A DNA stretch of 64,000 bases from NCBI RefSeq assembly GCF_900141735.1, contig NZ_FQYO01000004.1:457348-521347 (forward strand). Direction: 5' to 3'. This DNA comes from Wenxinia saemankumensis (GTDB taxonomy: Bacteria; Pseudomonadota; Alphaproteobacteria; Rhodobacterales; Rhodobacteraceae). Shown piece by piece: positions 1 through 8,571 of the stretch; position 1 is the stretch's first letter; every line of letters begins with the position of its first letter. The notes under the pieces were generated by a model. It was not told the DNA's origin and searched no databases. It saw only the letters and a program-made list of their open reading frames with translations. Made by a program: the position numbers and the translations under genes.

Positions 1-1043
1 ATCGAGGCGCGCTGCGCGGCCTCGGGCGCGGTGTCGCTGCGGCGCGCGCGCGCCTCTGCCGCCCGGCTCGCCTCGCGGGTCCGCCAGCTGCGCCAGGCGA
101 TCGCGGCGAGGCCGGCGGCCCCCAGCATGAACGGCACGAAGGGCAGACCGGGCAGCAGGGCGAAGAGGGCGAGCAGCCCCCCCACCGTGGCCAGCGCCGC
201 GGGATGCCGGCCGAGCTGCGCGACGAGGGCGAGGTCGGTCGCGCCGGTCGCGCCGCCCCGGGCCAGCAGCAGGGCCGAGGCGATGGAGATCACGACCGCC
301 GGGATTTGGCTGACGAGACCGTCGCCCACGGTGAGGATGGCGTAGGTCTCGAACGCGCGGCCCAGCGGCATGTCGTGCAGCATCGAGCCGACGATCAGGC
401 CGACCACGAGATTCAGTGCCGTGATCAGCAGCCCCGCCACCGCGTCGCCCTTGACGAATTTCGACGCGCCGTCGAGCGAGCCGAAGAAGGTCGTCTCGGC
501 CTGCTCGGTCTCGCGCCGGCGCTTGGCCTCGGCGTGGTCGATCGCGCCGGCGGCCATGTCGGCATCGATCGCCAGCTGCTTGCCCGGCATCGCGTCGAGG
601 GCGAATCGGGCGCCGACCTCGGCCATCCGGGTCGCGCCCTTGTTGATGACGATGAAGTTCACGATCAGCAGAACGCCGAACACGACGAGTCCGAGCACGA
701 TGGACCCGCCCATGACGAACATCGCGAATCCCTCGATCACGTCGCCGGCCGCGGCGGTGCCGGTATGGCCGTTCGCGATGATGAGCTTCGTCGACGAGAC
801 GTTGAGGGACAGCCGGAGCATCAGCGAAGCCAGCAGCACCGTCGGGAAGGCCGAGAAGTCGAGGGGCCGTTCGATGAACAGGGTGACGGTGAACATGAGG
901 ATCGCGAGCGCGAAGGACGCGGCGAGCCCGATATCGAGGATCACCGGAGGCATCGGCAGGATCATCATCGCGATCACGGCCATCAGCGCGAGCGCGAGCA
1001 GCACCGTCGGCTGGAAGATCGCCCGGAGCGAAAGGTCAGGCAT
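1..1043 (-). CDS. flhA: Flagellar biosynthesis protein FlhA (C-terminus outside window)
   Basis: Large inner-membrane subunit of the flagellar type III export gate. About 347 N-terminal codons lie in the window; the cytoplasmic C-terminal domain that receives chaperone-substrate complexes runs off the left edge. The translation begins MPDLSLRAIF, is strongly hydrophobic, and carries the FHIPEP-family signature around EVGARFALDAMPGKQLAID, which makes the assignment firm. The ATG at 1043 gives a normal FlhA start. It is the last visible gene of the leftward flagellar operon, 135 bp downstream of the TPR-like protein gene; no terminator was seen in that gap. Confidence 0.93.
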   Translation of the reverse strand, partial: MPDLSLRAIFQPTVLLALALMAVIAMMILPMPPVILDIGLAASFALAILMFTVTLFIERPLDFSAFPTVLLASLMLRLSLNVSSTKLIIANGHTGTAAAGDVIEGFAMFVMGGSIVLGLVVFGVLLIVNFIVINKGATRMAEVGARFALDAMPGKQLAIDADMAAGAIDHAEAKRRRETEQAETTFFGSLDGASKFVKGDAVAGLLITALNLVVGLIVGSMLHDMPLGRAFETYAILTVGDGLVSQIPAVVISIASALLLARGGATGATDLALVAQLGRHPAALATVGGLLALFALLPGLPFVPFMLGAAGLAAIAWRSWRTREASRAAEARARRSDTAPEAAQRAS

Positions 1044-1178
1044 CGCCGCCTGTCCTGCCGCGGGCAGGCCCCGGGATTGGCAATGGCCCGCAGCGGGGCG
1101 GGGCAGGAGGGCATTTCATACCGATCGTCCGGATTTTCCGTTCCGCGCCCATCCTAGGCCTCGAACCTTCACGCATCG

Positions 1179-3488
1179 TTACCCGCCGGGCGGCGGCGCG
1201 GGATCCTCCGGCCCGGGCGTCGTCCCCTCGCCCCCCTCGGGGGAGGGGAACCGCTCGAGCAGGGCCCCGATCATGGCCCGCGTTTCGTCCGCCTGCCGCA
1301 GCAGGTCGCGTCGCGCGGCCAGCGGCGGCGAATCCGGGTCGGGGACGGTCGGGGTCAGCACCGCCTCCGCCGCCGTGGCGAGCAGCGGATCGCCGGATCG
1401 CCGCAACCCCGTCCAGTCACCCGCGACCCAGGCTGGCAGGTCCGCGTCCTGCATGTCGGCCTGGGCGGGGTCGACGATCCGGCCGGTCCGGTCCTGCGCG
1501 GGGCCCTCGGCAGCGGTTGCTTGCAGGTCGGCGGAGGGTTCGGCAGCGCCGGTCGGCGGCGGTTTGGTCGCGTCCCTTCCCGGTGGGGAAGGTTCGACCG
1601 CCCCGGCCCGAACCGCGCCTCCACCGGGCGGGGCAGGAGCATCGGCCGCCGTCCCGTCGGCGGCGCCTATCTGGCGGGCGCGATCCTCGAAGCCCAGAAG
1701 GACGAGCCGCTCCGAGATCGCGGCACGGGCCGGATCGTCCGCCGCGCCGGGGAGGTCGCGGAAGGCGATGTCTAGGAAAGTGGCGTCGTCGCCCCGTTCG
1801 GTGAGGGCGAGAAGGATCTCGTGGGTCAGGTCCTCCCGGCCCGGGAGGTCCGGGTCCATCGCGGACAGGCGGTGCAACGCGCCCGCGTGATCGCCCCCGG
1901 CGGACCTTGCCCGGATCGCCGACACGTCCAGCGCCGCCCCCTCCGGGGTGCCGCGATACTCCTGGGCCAGCGCCTCGGCGAGGGAGATCGTGTCCTCGGT
2001 CACCGGGATGCCGCCGCGCAGGCTGAGCTCGATCAACTGGACCAGCGCGGCGGGGGTGAGCGCCCCGGGCTCGGTCGTGGCGTCCTGCAGGGTGCGGACC
2101 GCCCCGGCCGGTCCCTCGGTGCGCATCTGCAGCTCGGCGCGCGCGGTCGACTCGGCGGCCGGATCCCGCAGATCCTCTTCGGCGACGCGCGAGAGGACGG
2201 CATCCGCCTCGGTAGTGGCGCCGGCCGCGAGGAGAAGATGGGCGAGCCGGGGACCGAGCATCGCCTGCGGCGCGGACGGCAGGTCCGACCAGGCCGCGAC
2301 CGCCGCGGCCCGATCCGGCGGCAGGAGGTCGGAGACGTCGCCGCGGATCAGCGCCGACCAGAGCTGCGCCGGACCGGGGCAGCCGCCTGCCGCGGCGGGA
2401 AAGACGGCGCCGCGGGGGCGGTCGTCCATCACCTCGGCCATGGCGCGCAGCAGGTCCGCATGGCGCGGCGGATGCGGGGCGAGGTCGAGCGCGGCGACCG
2501 CTTCCCGGCCGAAACCCCATGCCAGGTAGTAGCGGGCGAGGTCGAGCATCCCTTGGGCGGACGGATCCCCCTCCTCGGTGACGGAGGCGGCGCGAACCGG
2601 GCCCAGCCCGTCGAAGAAAGCGGTATCCGGGTCGGTCCAAGCGGTCATGTCGAGCGCCTCGGCCGGGGGGCAGAAGGCGGCCGCCGCGGCGGCGAGTCCG
2701 GGCGACAGCGCCTCGGTCGCGGTGTGGGCCGCGAGGCCCGGGCGGTCCGGAAGCAGCGGCTCGGCCGGCGCGGGCGGGGGCGGCGGGTCCGGCGCGGCCT
2801 CGCCCGGGGGCGCGTCCGCGAAGGTGAGGTAGCCGGCATCGACGGCCTGCCCGATGCTCTCCCTCAGGCGGAGCTCGGTCTCGCCCGGATCGGCGGGGGC
2901 CGCGCGGTCGGTGGGGGGCGGTGCGACCGCGGCGGGGACGCCGCGCGGCGGGTCGACGATTCGGGGATCGAGGCCGGGCGGCAACGCGGCGGCCGGAAGG
3001 AGCGGCAGGATCGGGTTCCGCCGGGGCGCAGGTGCGGCAGCCGGCGCGGGTGCGGCGGGGTCGGGCGCGGCCTCCGGGGCCGGGGCGAGCGGGGTCTCGA
3101 ACCCGCTTTCGGCGGGGGGCGGGCCATCGACCACGTCGAGCACGAGCCTGTCGTCGCGCCAGAGGAAGGCATCGGCATGGCAGTCGCAGGCGAGGGCGAG
3201 GTCGATGCCGCCCGGTACCGGATCGATCCGGGCGATCCGGTCCCGGCCGATCCGGTCGAAGACCCCGCCCAGCGCGAAATCCGGCTCCGCGACGCCCGGC
3301 CCCGAGATTCGCAACCCGTACCCCCCCTCGACCGGGCCCAGCCGCCACGCGGCCCCCTGCGGGATCGACAGGACCAGCCGCGCGAAGGTGGGGTGATCGC
3401 CCGACCGGACGGGGATCGTCTGCGCCGACAGCTGCGTCGCGAGCGCCGCGACGGCCGCGACGAGGAGGGCGGGAGCGGTCGCTCTCAT
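1179..3488 (-). CDS. Secreted proline/alanine-rich helical-repeat protein of the flagellar cluster
   Basis: A 769-residue protein of unknown function. The start at 3488 overlaps the motA stop by 4 bases (ATGA) and yields a clear signal peptide (about residues 1-22, ending LSAQT), so it is probably periplasmic. Residues ~25-120 are a compact beta-rich-looking segment, ~125-290 a Pro/Ala-rich linker, and ~300-620 alanine/leucine-rich helices of tetratricopeptide character; the tail is again Pro-rich. Similar proteins sit between motA and flhA in roseobacter-type flagellar clusters, so a role in stator or motor assembly is plausible but inferred. Upstream in-frame codons reach 4139 but lie inside motA, so they were not used. 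Confidence 0.8.
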   Translation of the reverse strand: MRATAPALLVAAVAALATQLSAQTIPVRSGDHPTFARLVLSIPQGAAWRLGPVEGGYGLRISGPGVAEPDFALGGVFDRIGRDRIARIDPVPGGIDLALACDCHADAFLWRDDRLVLDVVDGPPPAESGFETPLAPAPEAAPDPAAPAPAAAPAPRRNPILPLLPAAALPPGLDPRIVDPPRGVPAAVAPPPTDRAAPADPGETELRLRESIGQAVDAGYLTFADAPPGEAAPDPPPPPAPAEPLLPDRPGLAAHTATEALSPGLAAAAAAFCPPAEALDMTAWTDPDTAFFDGLGPVRAASVTEEGDPSAQGMLDLARYYLAWGFGREAVAALDLAPHPPRHADLLRAMAEVMDDRPRGAVFPAAAGGCPGPAQLWSALIRGDVSDLLPPDRAAAVAAWSDLPSAPQAMLGPRLAHLLLAAGATTEADAVLSRVAEEDLRDPAAESTARAELQMRTEGPAGAVRTLQDATTEPGALTPAALVQLIELSLRGGIPVTEDTISLAEALAQEYRGTPEGAALDVSAIRARSAGGDHAGALHRLSAMDPDLPGREDLTHEILLALTERGDDATFLDIAFRDLPGAADDPARAAISERLVLLGFEDRARQIGAADGTAADAPAPPGGGAVRAGAVEPSPPGRDATKPPPTGAAEPSADLQATAAEGPAQDRTGRIVDPAQADMQDADLPAWVAGDWTGLRRSGDPLLATAAEAVLTPTVPDPDSPPLAARRDLLRQADETRAMIGALLERFPSPEGGEGTTPGPEDPAPPPGG

Positions 3489-4351
3489 GCCGCTTCCTTC
3501 GTCGATTTCAGGGCCTCCTCCAGCTCGGAGAAGCTGGGGCGATAATGGTTCGGCGTGTTCTGGCGGCCGACCTCGATGCAGATGGCGGGGGCGTGGCGAT
3601 GCAGGTTGGCAACCAGCACCTCGCGGATCAGCCGGTGGAAATGGGCGTCCTCGTCGATCACCGTCTTGAGCTTCGCCGCGAAGGGCCCGACGAGCCCGTA
3701 GGCGAGGAAGACGCCGAGGAACGTGCCGACCAGGGCACCGCCGATCATCTTGCCCAACACCTCGGGCGGCTGGTCGATCGAGCCCATCGTCTTGATGACG
3801 CCGAGCACGGCGGCGACGATCCCCAGCGCGGGCAGGCCGTCGGCGACGGATTGCAGCGCGTGGGTCGAATGTGTCGCGTGATGGTAGGTCGCCTCGATCC
3901 GCTTCTCCAGCACCTCCTCGACCTGGTGGGGGTCGTCGTAGTTCATCGAGGCGGATCGCATCGTGTCGCAGATCAGCGAGACGGATTCCCTGTCGGCCAG
4001 GATGCGGGGATATTGCGTGAAGATCGAACTCTCTTCCGGCGCCTCGATATGCGGCTCCACCGCGACGGGGTTGGTGCGGGCGATCCGCAGCAGGGCGAAG
4101 AGCAGGCAGAGCAGGTCGCGGTAATCGTCCGGCTTCCACCTCGGACCCTTGAAGACCTTTCCGATGTCCTTGAGCGTATGCTTGATCGACGCGCCGTCGT
4201 TGGAGATGACGAAGGCGCCGACCGCGGCCCCCCCGATCATGATCATCTCGAACGGAAGGGACTTCAGGATGATTCCCAGCTTGCCCCCGGCCAGCATGTA
4301 GCCGCCGAAGACCATGACGAAGATCACGCCGATCCCGATGAAGCCGACCAT
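3485..4351 (-). CDS. motA: Flagellar motor stator protein MotA
   Basis: Proton-channel stator subunit that converts ion flow into torque on FliG. At 288 residues it is normal MotA length. Four membrane segments are visible (about 1-22, 33-52, 170-190, 200-225), with the conserved channel prolines at P174 (in GLPALG) and P223 (in LVGPFA). The cytoplasmic loop with charged residues (R89, R92, then a run of Glu) matches the FliG-contacting region. No MotB gene follows here; the next gene is the large TPR-like protein, translationally coupled by ATGA. The partner MotB must be encoded elsewhere or outside the window. Confidence 0.95.
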   Translation of the reverse strand: MVGFIGIGVIFVMVFGGYMLAGGKLGIILKSLPFEMIMIGGAAVGAFVISNDGASIKHTLKDIGKVFKGPRWKPDDYRDLLCLLFALLRIARTNPVAVEPHIEAPEESSIFTQYPRILADRESVSLICDTMRSASMNYDDPHQVEEVLEKRIEATYHHATHSTHALQSVADGLPALGIVAAVLGVIKTMGSIDQPPEVLGKMIGGALVGTFLGVFLAYGLVGPFAAKLKTVIDEDAHFHRLIREVLVANLHRHAPAICIEVGRQNTPNHYRPSFSELEEALKSTKEAA

Positions 4352-4455
4352 GGCCGCAAGTCCCCGCTTCCGCGACGGGCCGCCCCGCGGGCCCCTCCCG
4401 CCCGCTTATGTCGGACAGTCCTTAACGAAGCGTCACGTCCGCCCCGTTCCGCCGG

Positions 4456-5061
4456 TCACTCCGTCGGCACCAGCGCGTTGCGCCCCGCGATCACGACGCT
4501 GATCGAGTAGGCGGTGGTTGGCGTCAGGTTGGACATGATGGCCGCCGCCGCCGCCGGGTCCATCCGGGCGAGGAACCCGGCCGAAAAGGCGGGCTCCATC
4601 TCCTCGAAGAGGGCGGCGACCTCGGCGGAGGGCATGTTCTCGTAGACCAGGGTCAGCCGGCCGATATCCGAATCGGCGGCGGTCGCGGCGGTGTCGAGCG
4701 TGGCGGCGAGGCTGGCCTCGGCCTCGGTCAGGGCGGCGAGCTTCTCGTCGATCTCGGCCTCGGCGAGCCGCAGCGCCTGCATCCGCTCGGCCAGGCGCGC
4801 CTCGTCCGTCGCGACGCGGCGCTCGCGTTCCTGCAGGGCGGCGAGGAAGGCGGCGTTGTCGGAGGTGCCCTCGCAGACCTGCGGCGCAGCTTCCGGCGCG
4901 GTTTCCGGCTCGGCGAGGCCGGCCGCGAGCACCGGGCCCGCATCGCCGAGGCGCAGCGCCGCCGAGCCGAGCAGCAGCGTGGCGATCGTCGCCAGCACGA
5001 AGCTGCGGCGCGGGCGCCGGGCGCGGGAACGACCGGGGGGGCTGGCCGGGGCGCGGGTCAC
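4456..5061 (-). CDS. MotE-like flagellar protein (coiled-coil plus MgtE-N-like domain)
   Basis: A 201-residue protein with a basic N-terminus, one membrane/signal segment (about 22-45), a periplasmic coiled coil (about 65-130) and a C-terminal helical domain with EVAALFEEMEPA and ARMDPAAAAAIM, the pattern of the MgtE N-terminal domain found in MotE. In rhizobial MotE this type of protein is a periplasmic chaperone for the motor protein MotC; the same role here is inference. Its start overlaps the upstream gene's stop by 4 bases, and motA follows after about 100 bp, supporting a stator-linked role. Confidence 0.75.
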   Translation of the reverse strand: MTRAPASPPGRSRARRPRRSFVLATIATLLLGSAALRLGDAGPVLAAGLAEPETAPEAAPQVCEGTSDNAAFLAALQERERRVATDEARLAERMQALRLAEAEIDEKLAALTEAEASLAATLDTAATAADSDIGRLTLVYENMPSAEVAALFEEMEPAFSAGFLARMDPAAAAAIMSNLTPTTAYSISVVIAGRNALVPTE

Positions 5062-5411
5062 GCGGCCCCCCGCCGGTCCTGCCGGGTGAAGTAGGGCCCG
5101 CCGGCGCGCGGCGCCTCTTCCTCGTCCCCCGGAAGGTCGTGCATCGAGGCGATGAGCAGTTCCAGCCTCTGGGCGGCCTTCTCGGCCCGCTCGGTCGTGC
5201 CGGTCAGCGTGCCGGAGGTCTGGGCCGCCGCCTTGCGCGCGAGCGCGAGGGACTTCGCCAGGTCGTCCACCTGGGCCGACAGGACGGCGACGGCGCCGCC
5301 GACGCCCTTCTCGAGATCGGTGAACCGCCGCAGCCGCCGCGACAGGACGAGGCAGTAGAACCCGGCGCCGACGGCGCCCGCGACGAGAAGGATGTCGGCC
5401 AGGATGTCCAT
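5058..5411 (-). CDS. Small membrane-anchored coiled-coil protein of the flagellar operon
   Basis: A 117-residue protein with one N-terminal membrane segment (about 5-23), then a basic RRLRRF stretch and a heptad-like helix (about 35-95), ending in a charged tail. It has no recognisable catalytic motif. It lies between fliL and the MotE-like gene, overlapping the latter by 4 bases, and equivalents appear at this place in related flagellar clusters. Function unknown; a structural role at the inner membrane near the stator is a guess from context. Confidence 0.7.
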   Translation of the reverse strand: MDILADILLVAGAVGAGFYCLVLSRRLRRFTDLEKGVGGAVAVLSAQVDDLAKSLALARKAAAQTSGTLTGTTERAEKAAQRLELLIASMHDLPGDEEEAPRAGGPYFTRQDRRGAA

Positions 5412-5432
5412 GGAATGTGCCTTTCGCGTCGG

Positions 5433-5942
5433 TCAGTTCAGGACGAATTCGATGATCAGGATATCGCGCACGCGGTCCTCGCCCGCGACGATCTGCACCC
5501 GCCGGAGGAGTTGCCCGCGCGTCCGGGGGAGGAAGGTCGGATCCTCGAGCGCGGCCGGATCGAGGGTCCGCAGGTAGGTGTTGAGCACGTCGACCACGCG
5601 CGGCACCACCGCCTCGACATCGGCGACCGCGTCGGGATGCACCTCGAGCGTGGCGCGGAAGCTGAGGAAGTCGCGCGCCGATCCGGGCGGCAGGTTCACC
5701 ACCATCGGCTCCAGCGCGACGAAGGCGACCTCCTCCATCGGAGTGAGGGGCGCCGCCTCCTCCTCCGTGGAAGGTCCGGCCTCGCCCCCGTGCGAATCGC
5801 CGCCCAGGAGGCCGAGCATCACCGCGGCCGCCCCGCCGCCGCCGCCGAGAAGGGCGAGCAGCAGGCCGATCAGCAGCGGGCCCTTCAGCCCCTTCTTCTT
5901 CCTTGGCGCGGCCTCCGCCTCATCCGTCGTCGCGTCGGTCAT
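5433..5942 (-). CDS. fliL: Flagellar basal body-associated protein FliL
   Basis: Inner-membrane protein that surrounds and stabilises stator units. From the ATG at 5942 it has 169 residues: a short basic cytoplasmic tail (RKKKGLKG), one glycine/leucine-rich membrane segment (about 20-45), an acidic linker and the FliL domain with VVNLPP and a C-terminal DILIIEFVLN. The start is supported by a GAGGA ribosome-binding site; a longer reading frame to 6053 would run through the divergent promoter region and into fliF. First gene of the leftward operon, divergent from fliF. Confidence 0.93.
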   Translation of the reverse strand: MTDATTDEAEAAPRKKKGLKGPLLIGLLLALLGGGGGAAAVMLGLLGGDSHGGEAGPSTEEEAAPLTPMEEVAFVALEPMVVNLPPGSARDFLSFRATLEVHPDAVADVEAVVPRVVDVLNTYLRTLDPAALEDPTFLPRTRGQLLRRVQIVAGEDRVRDILIIEFVLN

Positions 5943-5992
5943 CTGGTCCTCGTGCTCACCACCGGGATCGCCGCTGGATACGCCCGCAGGGA

Positions 5993-6007
5993 CTAACGGG
6001 TTGTTAA
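5993..6007. promoter_or_regulatory. CtrA-like box between divergent fliL and fliF
   Basis: The bases read CTAA-N7-TTAA (TTAA-N7-TTAG on the other strand), seven of eight matches to the CtrA consensus TTAA-N7-TTAA. It lies 50 bp upstream of the fliL start and 65 bp upstream of the chosen fliF start, where one site could serve both directions. CtrA control of flagellar genes is established in several Rhodobacterales; binding at this site is inference. Confidence 0.6.
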
Positions 6008-6071
6008 GGCTGATCGCGCAGAACGGGCGGTGAACGGGCAGCTGGCCCGCCACGTGCAGAAGGACGGTTGC

Positions 6072-7688
6072 GTGAGCTCGATCGCCTCATCCTGGCAGGG
6101 TCTGGACCTGCGGCGGCGCGTCGTCGTCATCGGCGCTACCCTCGCGGTCTTTGCCGCCGTGCTGCTGCTGGGCCGGTCGGCCGCGCAGCCCGAGATGGCG
6201 CTGCTCTATTCGGGGCTGGAGCCGCGCGCCTCGGGCGACGTGGTGGCGGCGCTCGAACAGGCGGGGGTCGCGCACGAGGTGCGCGGGACCGGGATCTACG
6301 TCCCCGTGACGGAGCGCGATTCGCTGCGGATGGTACTGGCGGGCCAGGGCCTGCCGGCGAATTCGTCCCAGGGCTACGAGCTGCTCGACGAGCTGAGCGG
6401 TTTCGGCACGACCAGCCAGATGTTCGACGCCGCCTACTGGCGGGCCAAGGAGGGCGAGCTGGCGCGCACCATCGTCGCCAGCCCGCTCTACCGCGCGGCG
6501 CGGGTGCACGTCTCCACCCCGTCCTCCCGCCCCTTCGCGCGCGAGGCGCGGACCACCGCCTCGGTCACGCTCACGCCGTCGGGCGGTGCGGTGACGGGGG
6601 CGCAGGCGCGCGCGATCCGCTACCTCGTCGCCTCCGCCGTGTCGGGCCTCGACCCCGAGGACGTGGCCGTGATCGACGGCGAGGACGGCCGTCTCGCCGA
6701 AGGCGGCGGGACGGGGGAGGGCACGCGCCCCGCCGACCGGGCCGAGGCGCTGCGCCTGCAGGCCGAGCGCCTGCTCGAGGCGCGGGTCGGGCAGGGCAAC
6801 GCCCTCGTCGAGGTCAGCCTCGAGACGGTGACGGAGAGCGAGCAGATCGTCGAGCGGCGGGTCGATCCCGACAGCCGCGTCGCGATCTCGACCGATGTCG
6901 AGGAACGGACGAACACCGAGCAGGGCGGCGCGGGGGGCGATGTCACCGTCGCCTCGAACCTGCCCGACGGCCAGGCCGGAACGCCCGGCGCGACCGAGTC
7001 GAGCCAGAGCTCCGAGACGCGCGAGACGACGAACTACGAGGTCTCCGAGACGAGCCGGGAACTGGTCCGGACGCCCGGCGCGGTGAAGCGGCTGACCGTC
7101 GCCGTGCTGGTGAACGATGTCGAGACGGTCGCCGCCGACGGCACCGTCGAGCGGACGCCCCGGCCCGACGAGGAGCTGGCGGCGCTGGGCGAACTCGTCG
7201 CCTCCGCCGTCGGGCTGGACGAATCGCGGGGCGACGTCCTGACGATCCGCTCGCTCCCGCTCGAGCCGGTGCCGGAGATGGGGACCGAGGTGACGGAGGG
7301 CGGCGCGCCGCTCGACATGATGTCGCTGATCCAGCTCGGCGTTCTCGCCCTCGTGGCGCTGATCCTCGGCCTCTTCGTGGTCCGCCCGATCCTGGCCCGG
7401 GGCGGCGGCGCGACGGCCCTGCCCGCCCCGGACGGGCCCGGCGGGACGGAGGAGGCGTCCCCCCTCGACATGAGCGGCGCCGGCGGCGGCTTCGCCTTCC
7501 CGATGATGAGCGCCTTCGATGCGGCCGAGGATGCCGAGGCCACGATGGAGCCGCAGGACCCGGTGAGCCGCCTCCGCCGGCTGATCGAAGAGCGTCAGGA
7601 CGATTCGCTCCGCCTGCTGCAGAGCTGGATCGAGAGCCCGGAGGGCGACACGCGGCACCCCGTCCGCCAGGGCGAGGGGGAGGGCTGA
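6072..7688 (+). CDS. fliF: Flagellar MS-ring protein FliF
   Basis: Forms the inner-membrane MS ring, the platform for export gate and rotor assembly. From the GTG at 6072 (AAGGACG upstream) it has 538 residues. A first membrane helix lies at about 18-37, the YscJ/FliF ring-building domains follow (ALLYSGLEPRASGDV; MFDAAYWRAKEGELARTI), and a second helix at about 416-440. The tail VSRLRRLIEERQDDSLRLLQSWIE is the FliG-binding region. An alternative GTG at 6030 would add 14 residues before the hydrophobic segment and has weaker support. First gene of the rightward operon fliF-fliH-fliN-fliP. Confidence 0.95.
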   Translation: MSSIASSWQGLDLRRRVVVIGATLAVFAAVLLLGRSAAQPEMALLYSGLEPRASGDVVAALEQAGVAHEVRGTGIYVPVTERDSLRMVLAGQGLPANSSQGYELLDELSGFGTTSQMFDAAYWRAKEGELARTIVASPLYRAARVHVSTPSSRPFAREARTTASVTLTPSGGAVTGAQARAIRYLVASAVSGLDPEDVAVIDGEDGRLAEGGGTGEGTRPADRAEALRLQAERLLEARVGQGNALVEVSLETVTESEQIVERRVDPDSRVAISTDVEERTNTEQGGAGGDVTVASNLPDGQAGTPGATESSQSSETRETTNYEVSETSRELVRTPGAVKRLTVAVLVNDVETVAADGTVERTPRPDEELAALGELVASAVGLDESRGDVLTIRSLPLEPVPEMGTEVTEGGAPLDMMSLIQLGVLALVALILGLFVVRPILARGGGATALPAPDGPGGTEEASPLDMSGAGGGFAFPMMSAFDAAEDAEATMEPQDPVSRLRRLIEERQDDSLRLLQSWIESPEGDTRHPVRQGEGEG

Positions 7689-7692
7689 GCCG

Positions 7693-8283
7693 GTGACCCG
7701 CCACGCCTTCCTCGAGGATTTCGATCCGCCCCCCGTCCCCGCCGGCCCCGTGGAGGAGCCTCCGTCCGGCCCGTCCGAGGACTGGCTGGACGGGCACGCC
7801 GCCGGCCGGGCGGAGGCGCTGGCCGAGGCGGAGGCCACCCATGCGGCGCTGACCGCCGACCTCGTGGCCGCCCTCGCCGACCTCGATTTCGCGGGGGCGG
7901 AGGCGCGGCGCGTCGTGCTGGACGGGTTGCAGCCGCTGTTCCGGGAACTGGTCGGGCGGTTCCTGCCCGACGCCGCGCGCGCCACCTTCGCCCCCCGGAT
8001 CGCCGCCGAGCTGGCGGAGGCGGCGGCGCAGGACACCGCGCGGCCGCTGCGTCTGCACGTCGCCCCCGGCGCCGCCGCGGAGGTGGAGGCGGCGCGCACC
8101 GCCCTGCCCGCCGCCGCGCTCGTCATCGTCCCCGATCCCGATCTCGGCCCGCTGGAGGCGGTGATCGTCGCCGGCGGGGCGGAGACCGGGCTCGATCTCG
8201 GCGGGCTGACCGACCAGCTGGTCGAGATCCTGTCCAATCTCGTTCCGCCCCCGGCCGCAGAGGAGGGCCGCGCCCATGGATGA
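7693..8283 (+). CDS. fliH: FliH-like flagellar export regulator
   Basis: A 196-residue acidic protein starting with GTG, 4 bp after fliF. It has an N-terminal proline-rich segment, an alanine/glutamate-rich helix (about 30-75) and a C-terminal part (LVGRFLPDAARATFAPRI then RPLRLHVAPGAAAEV) resembling the FliH/SctL domain that binds the FliI ATPase and FliN. Sequence identity to FliH is weak in this lineage, so the call leans on position between fliF and fliN. It overlaps fliN by 8 bases. Confidence 0.75.
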   Translation: MTRHAFLEDFDPPPVPAGPVEEPPSGPSEDWLDGHAAGRAEALAEAEATHAALTADLVAALADLDFAGAEARRVVLDGLQPLFRELVGRFLPDAARATFAPRIAAELAEAAAQDTARPLRLHVAPGAAAEVEAARTALPAAALVIVPDPDLGPLEAVIVAGGAETGLDLGGLTDQLVEILSNLVPPPAAEEGRAHG

Positions 8284-8569
8284 CATCCCGCACGGGGAGG
8301 GCCGCGAGGCCGAGAGCCCCATCCACTCGGTGCCCATCGAGATCACGATCTCGGTCGGCCGGGCCCGGCCGACGATCCGCGACTTGCTCTCGCTCGGCGA
8401 GAACGCCGTCCTGCCGCTCGACCGGCGGGTCGAGGATCCGGTGGAGCTCTATGTCGGGGACCGGCTGATCGCGCGCGGCGAATTGCAGGAGATGCCGGGC
8501 GGAGAGCCGGGGCAGCTGGCCGTCAAGCTGACGGAGGTCGCCCCCGCGCCCGGGCGGGACCGGCCCTGA
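8276..8569 (+). CDS. fliN: Flagellar motor switch protein FliN
   Basis: C-ring component that switches rotation direction and docks FliH. The 97-residue product is a single SpoA (surface presentation of antigens) domain: VPIEITISVGRARPTIRDLLSL, then AVLPLDRRVEDPVELYV and RLIARGEL, all typical of FliN. It overlaps the end of fliH and is followed after 2 bp by the fliP frame, so all four genes are almost certainly co-transcribed. Confidence 0.93.
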   Translation: MDDIPHGEGREAESPIHSVPIEITISVGRARPTIRDLLSLGENAVLPLDRRVEDPVELYVGDRLIARGELQEMPGGEPGQLAVKLTEVAPAPGRDRP

Positions 8570-8571
8570 AA

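Noticed and set aside
4418..4436. CtrA site upstream of motA
   Set aside because: Only one TTAA half is present; the second half matches poorly at the required 7-bp spacing.
6087..8237. Long minus-strand open frame (716 codons) opposite fliF and fliH
   Set aside because: Antisense shadow produced by the high-GC codon pattern of real genes; product is Arg/Ala/Gly-rich without motifs.
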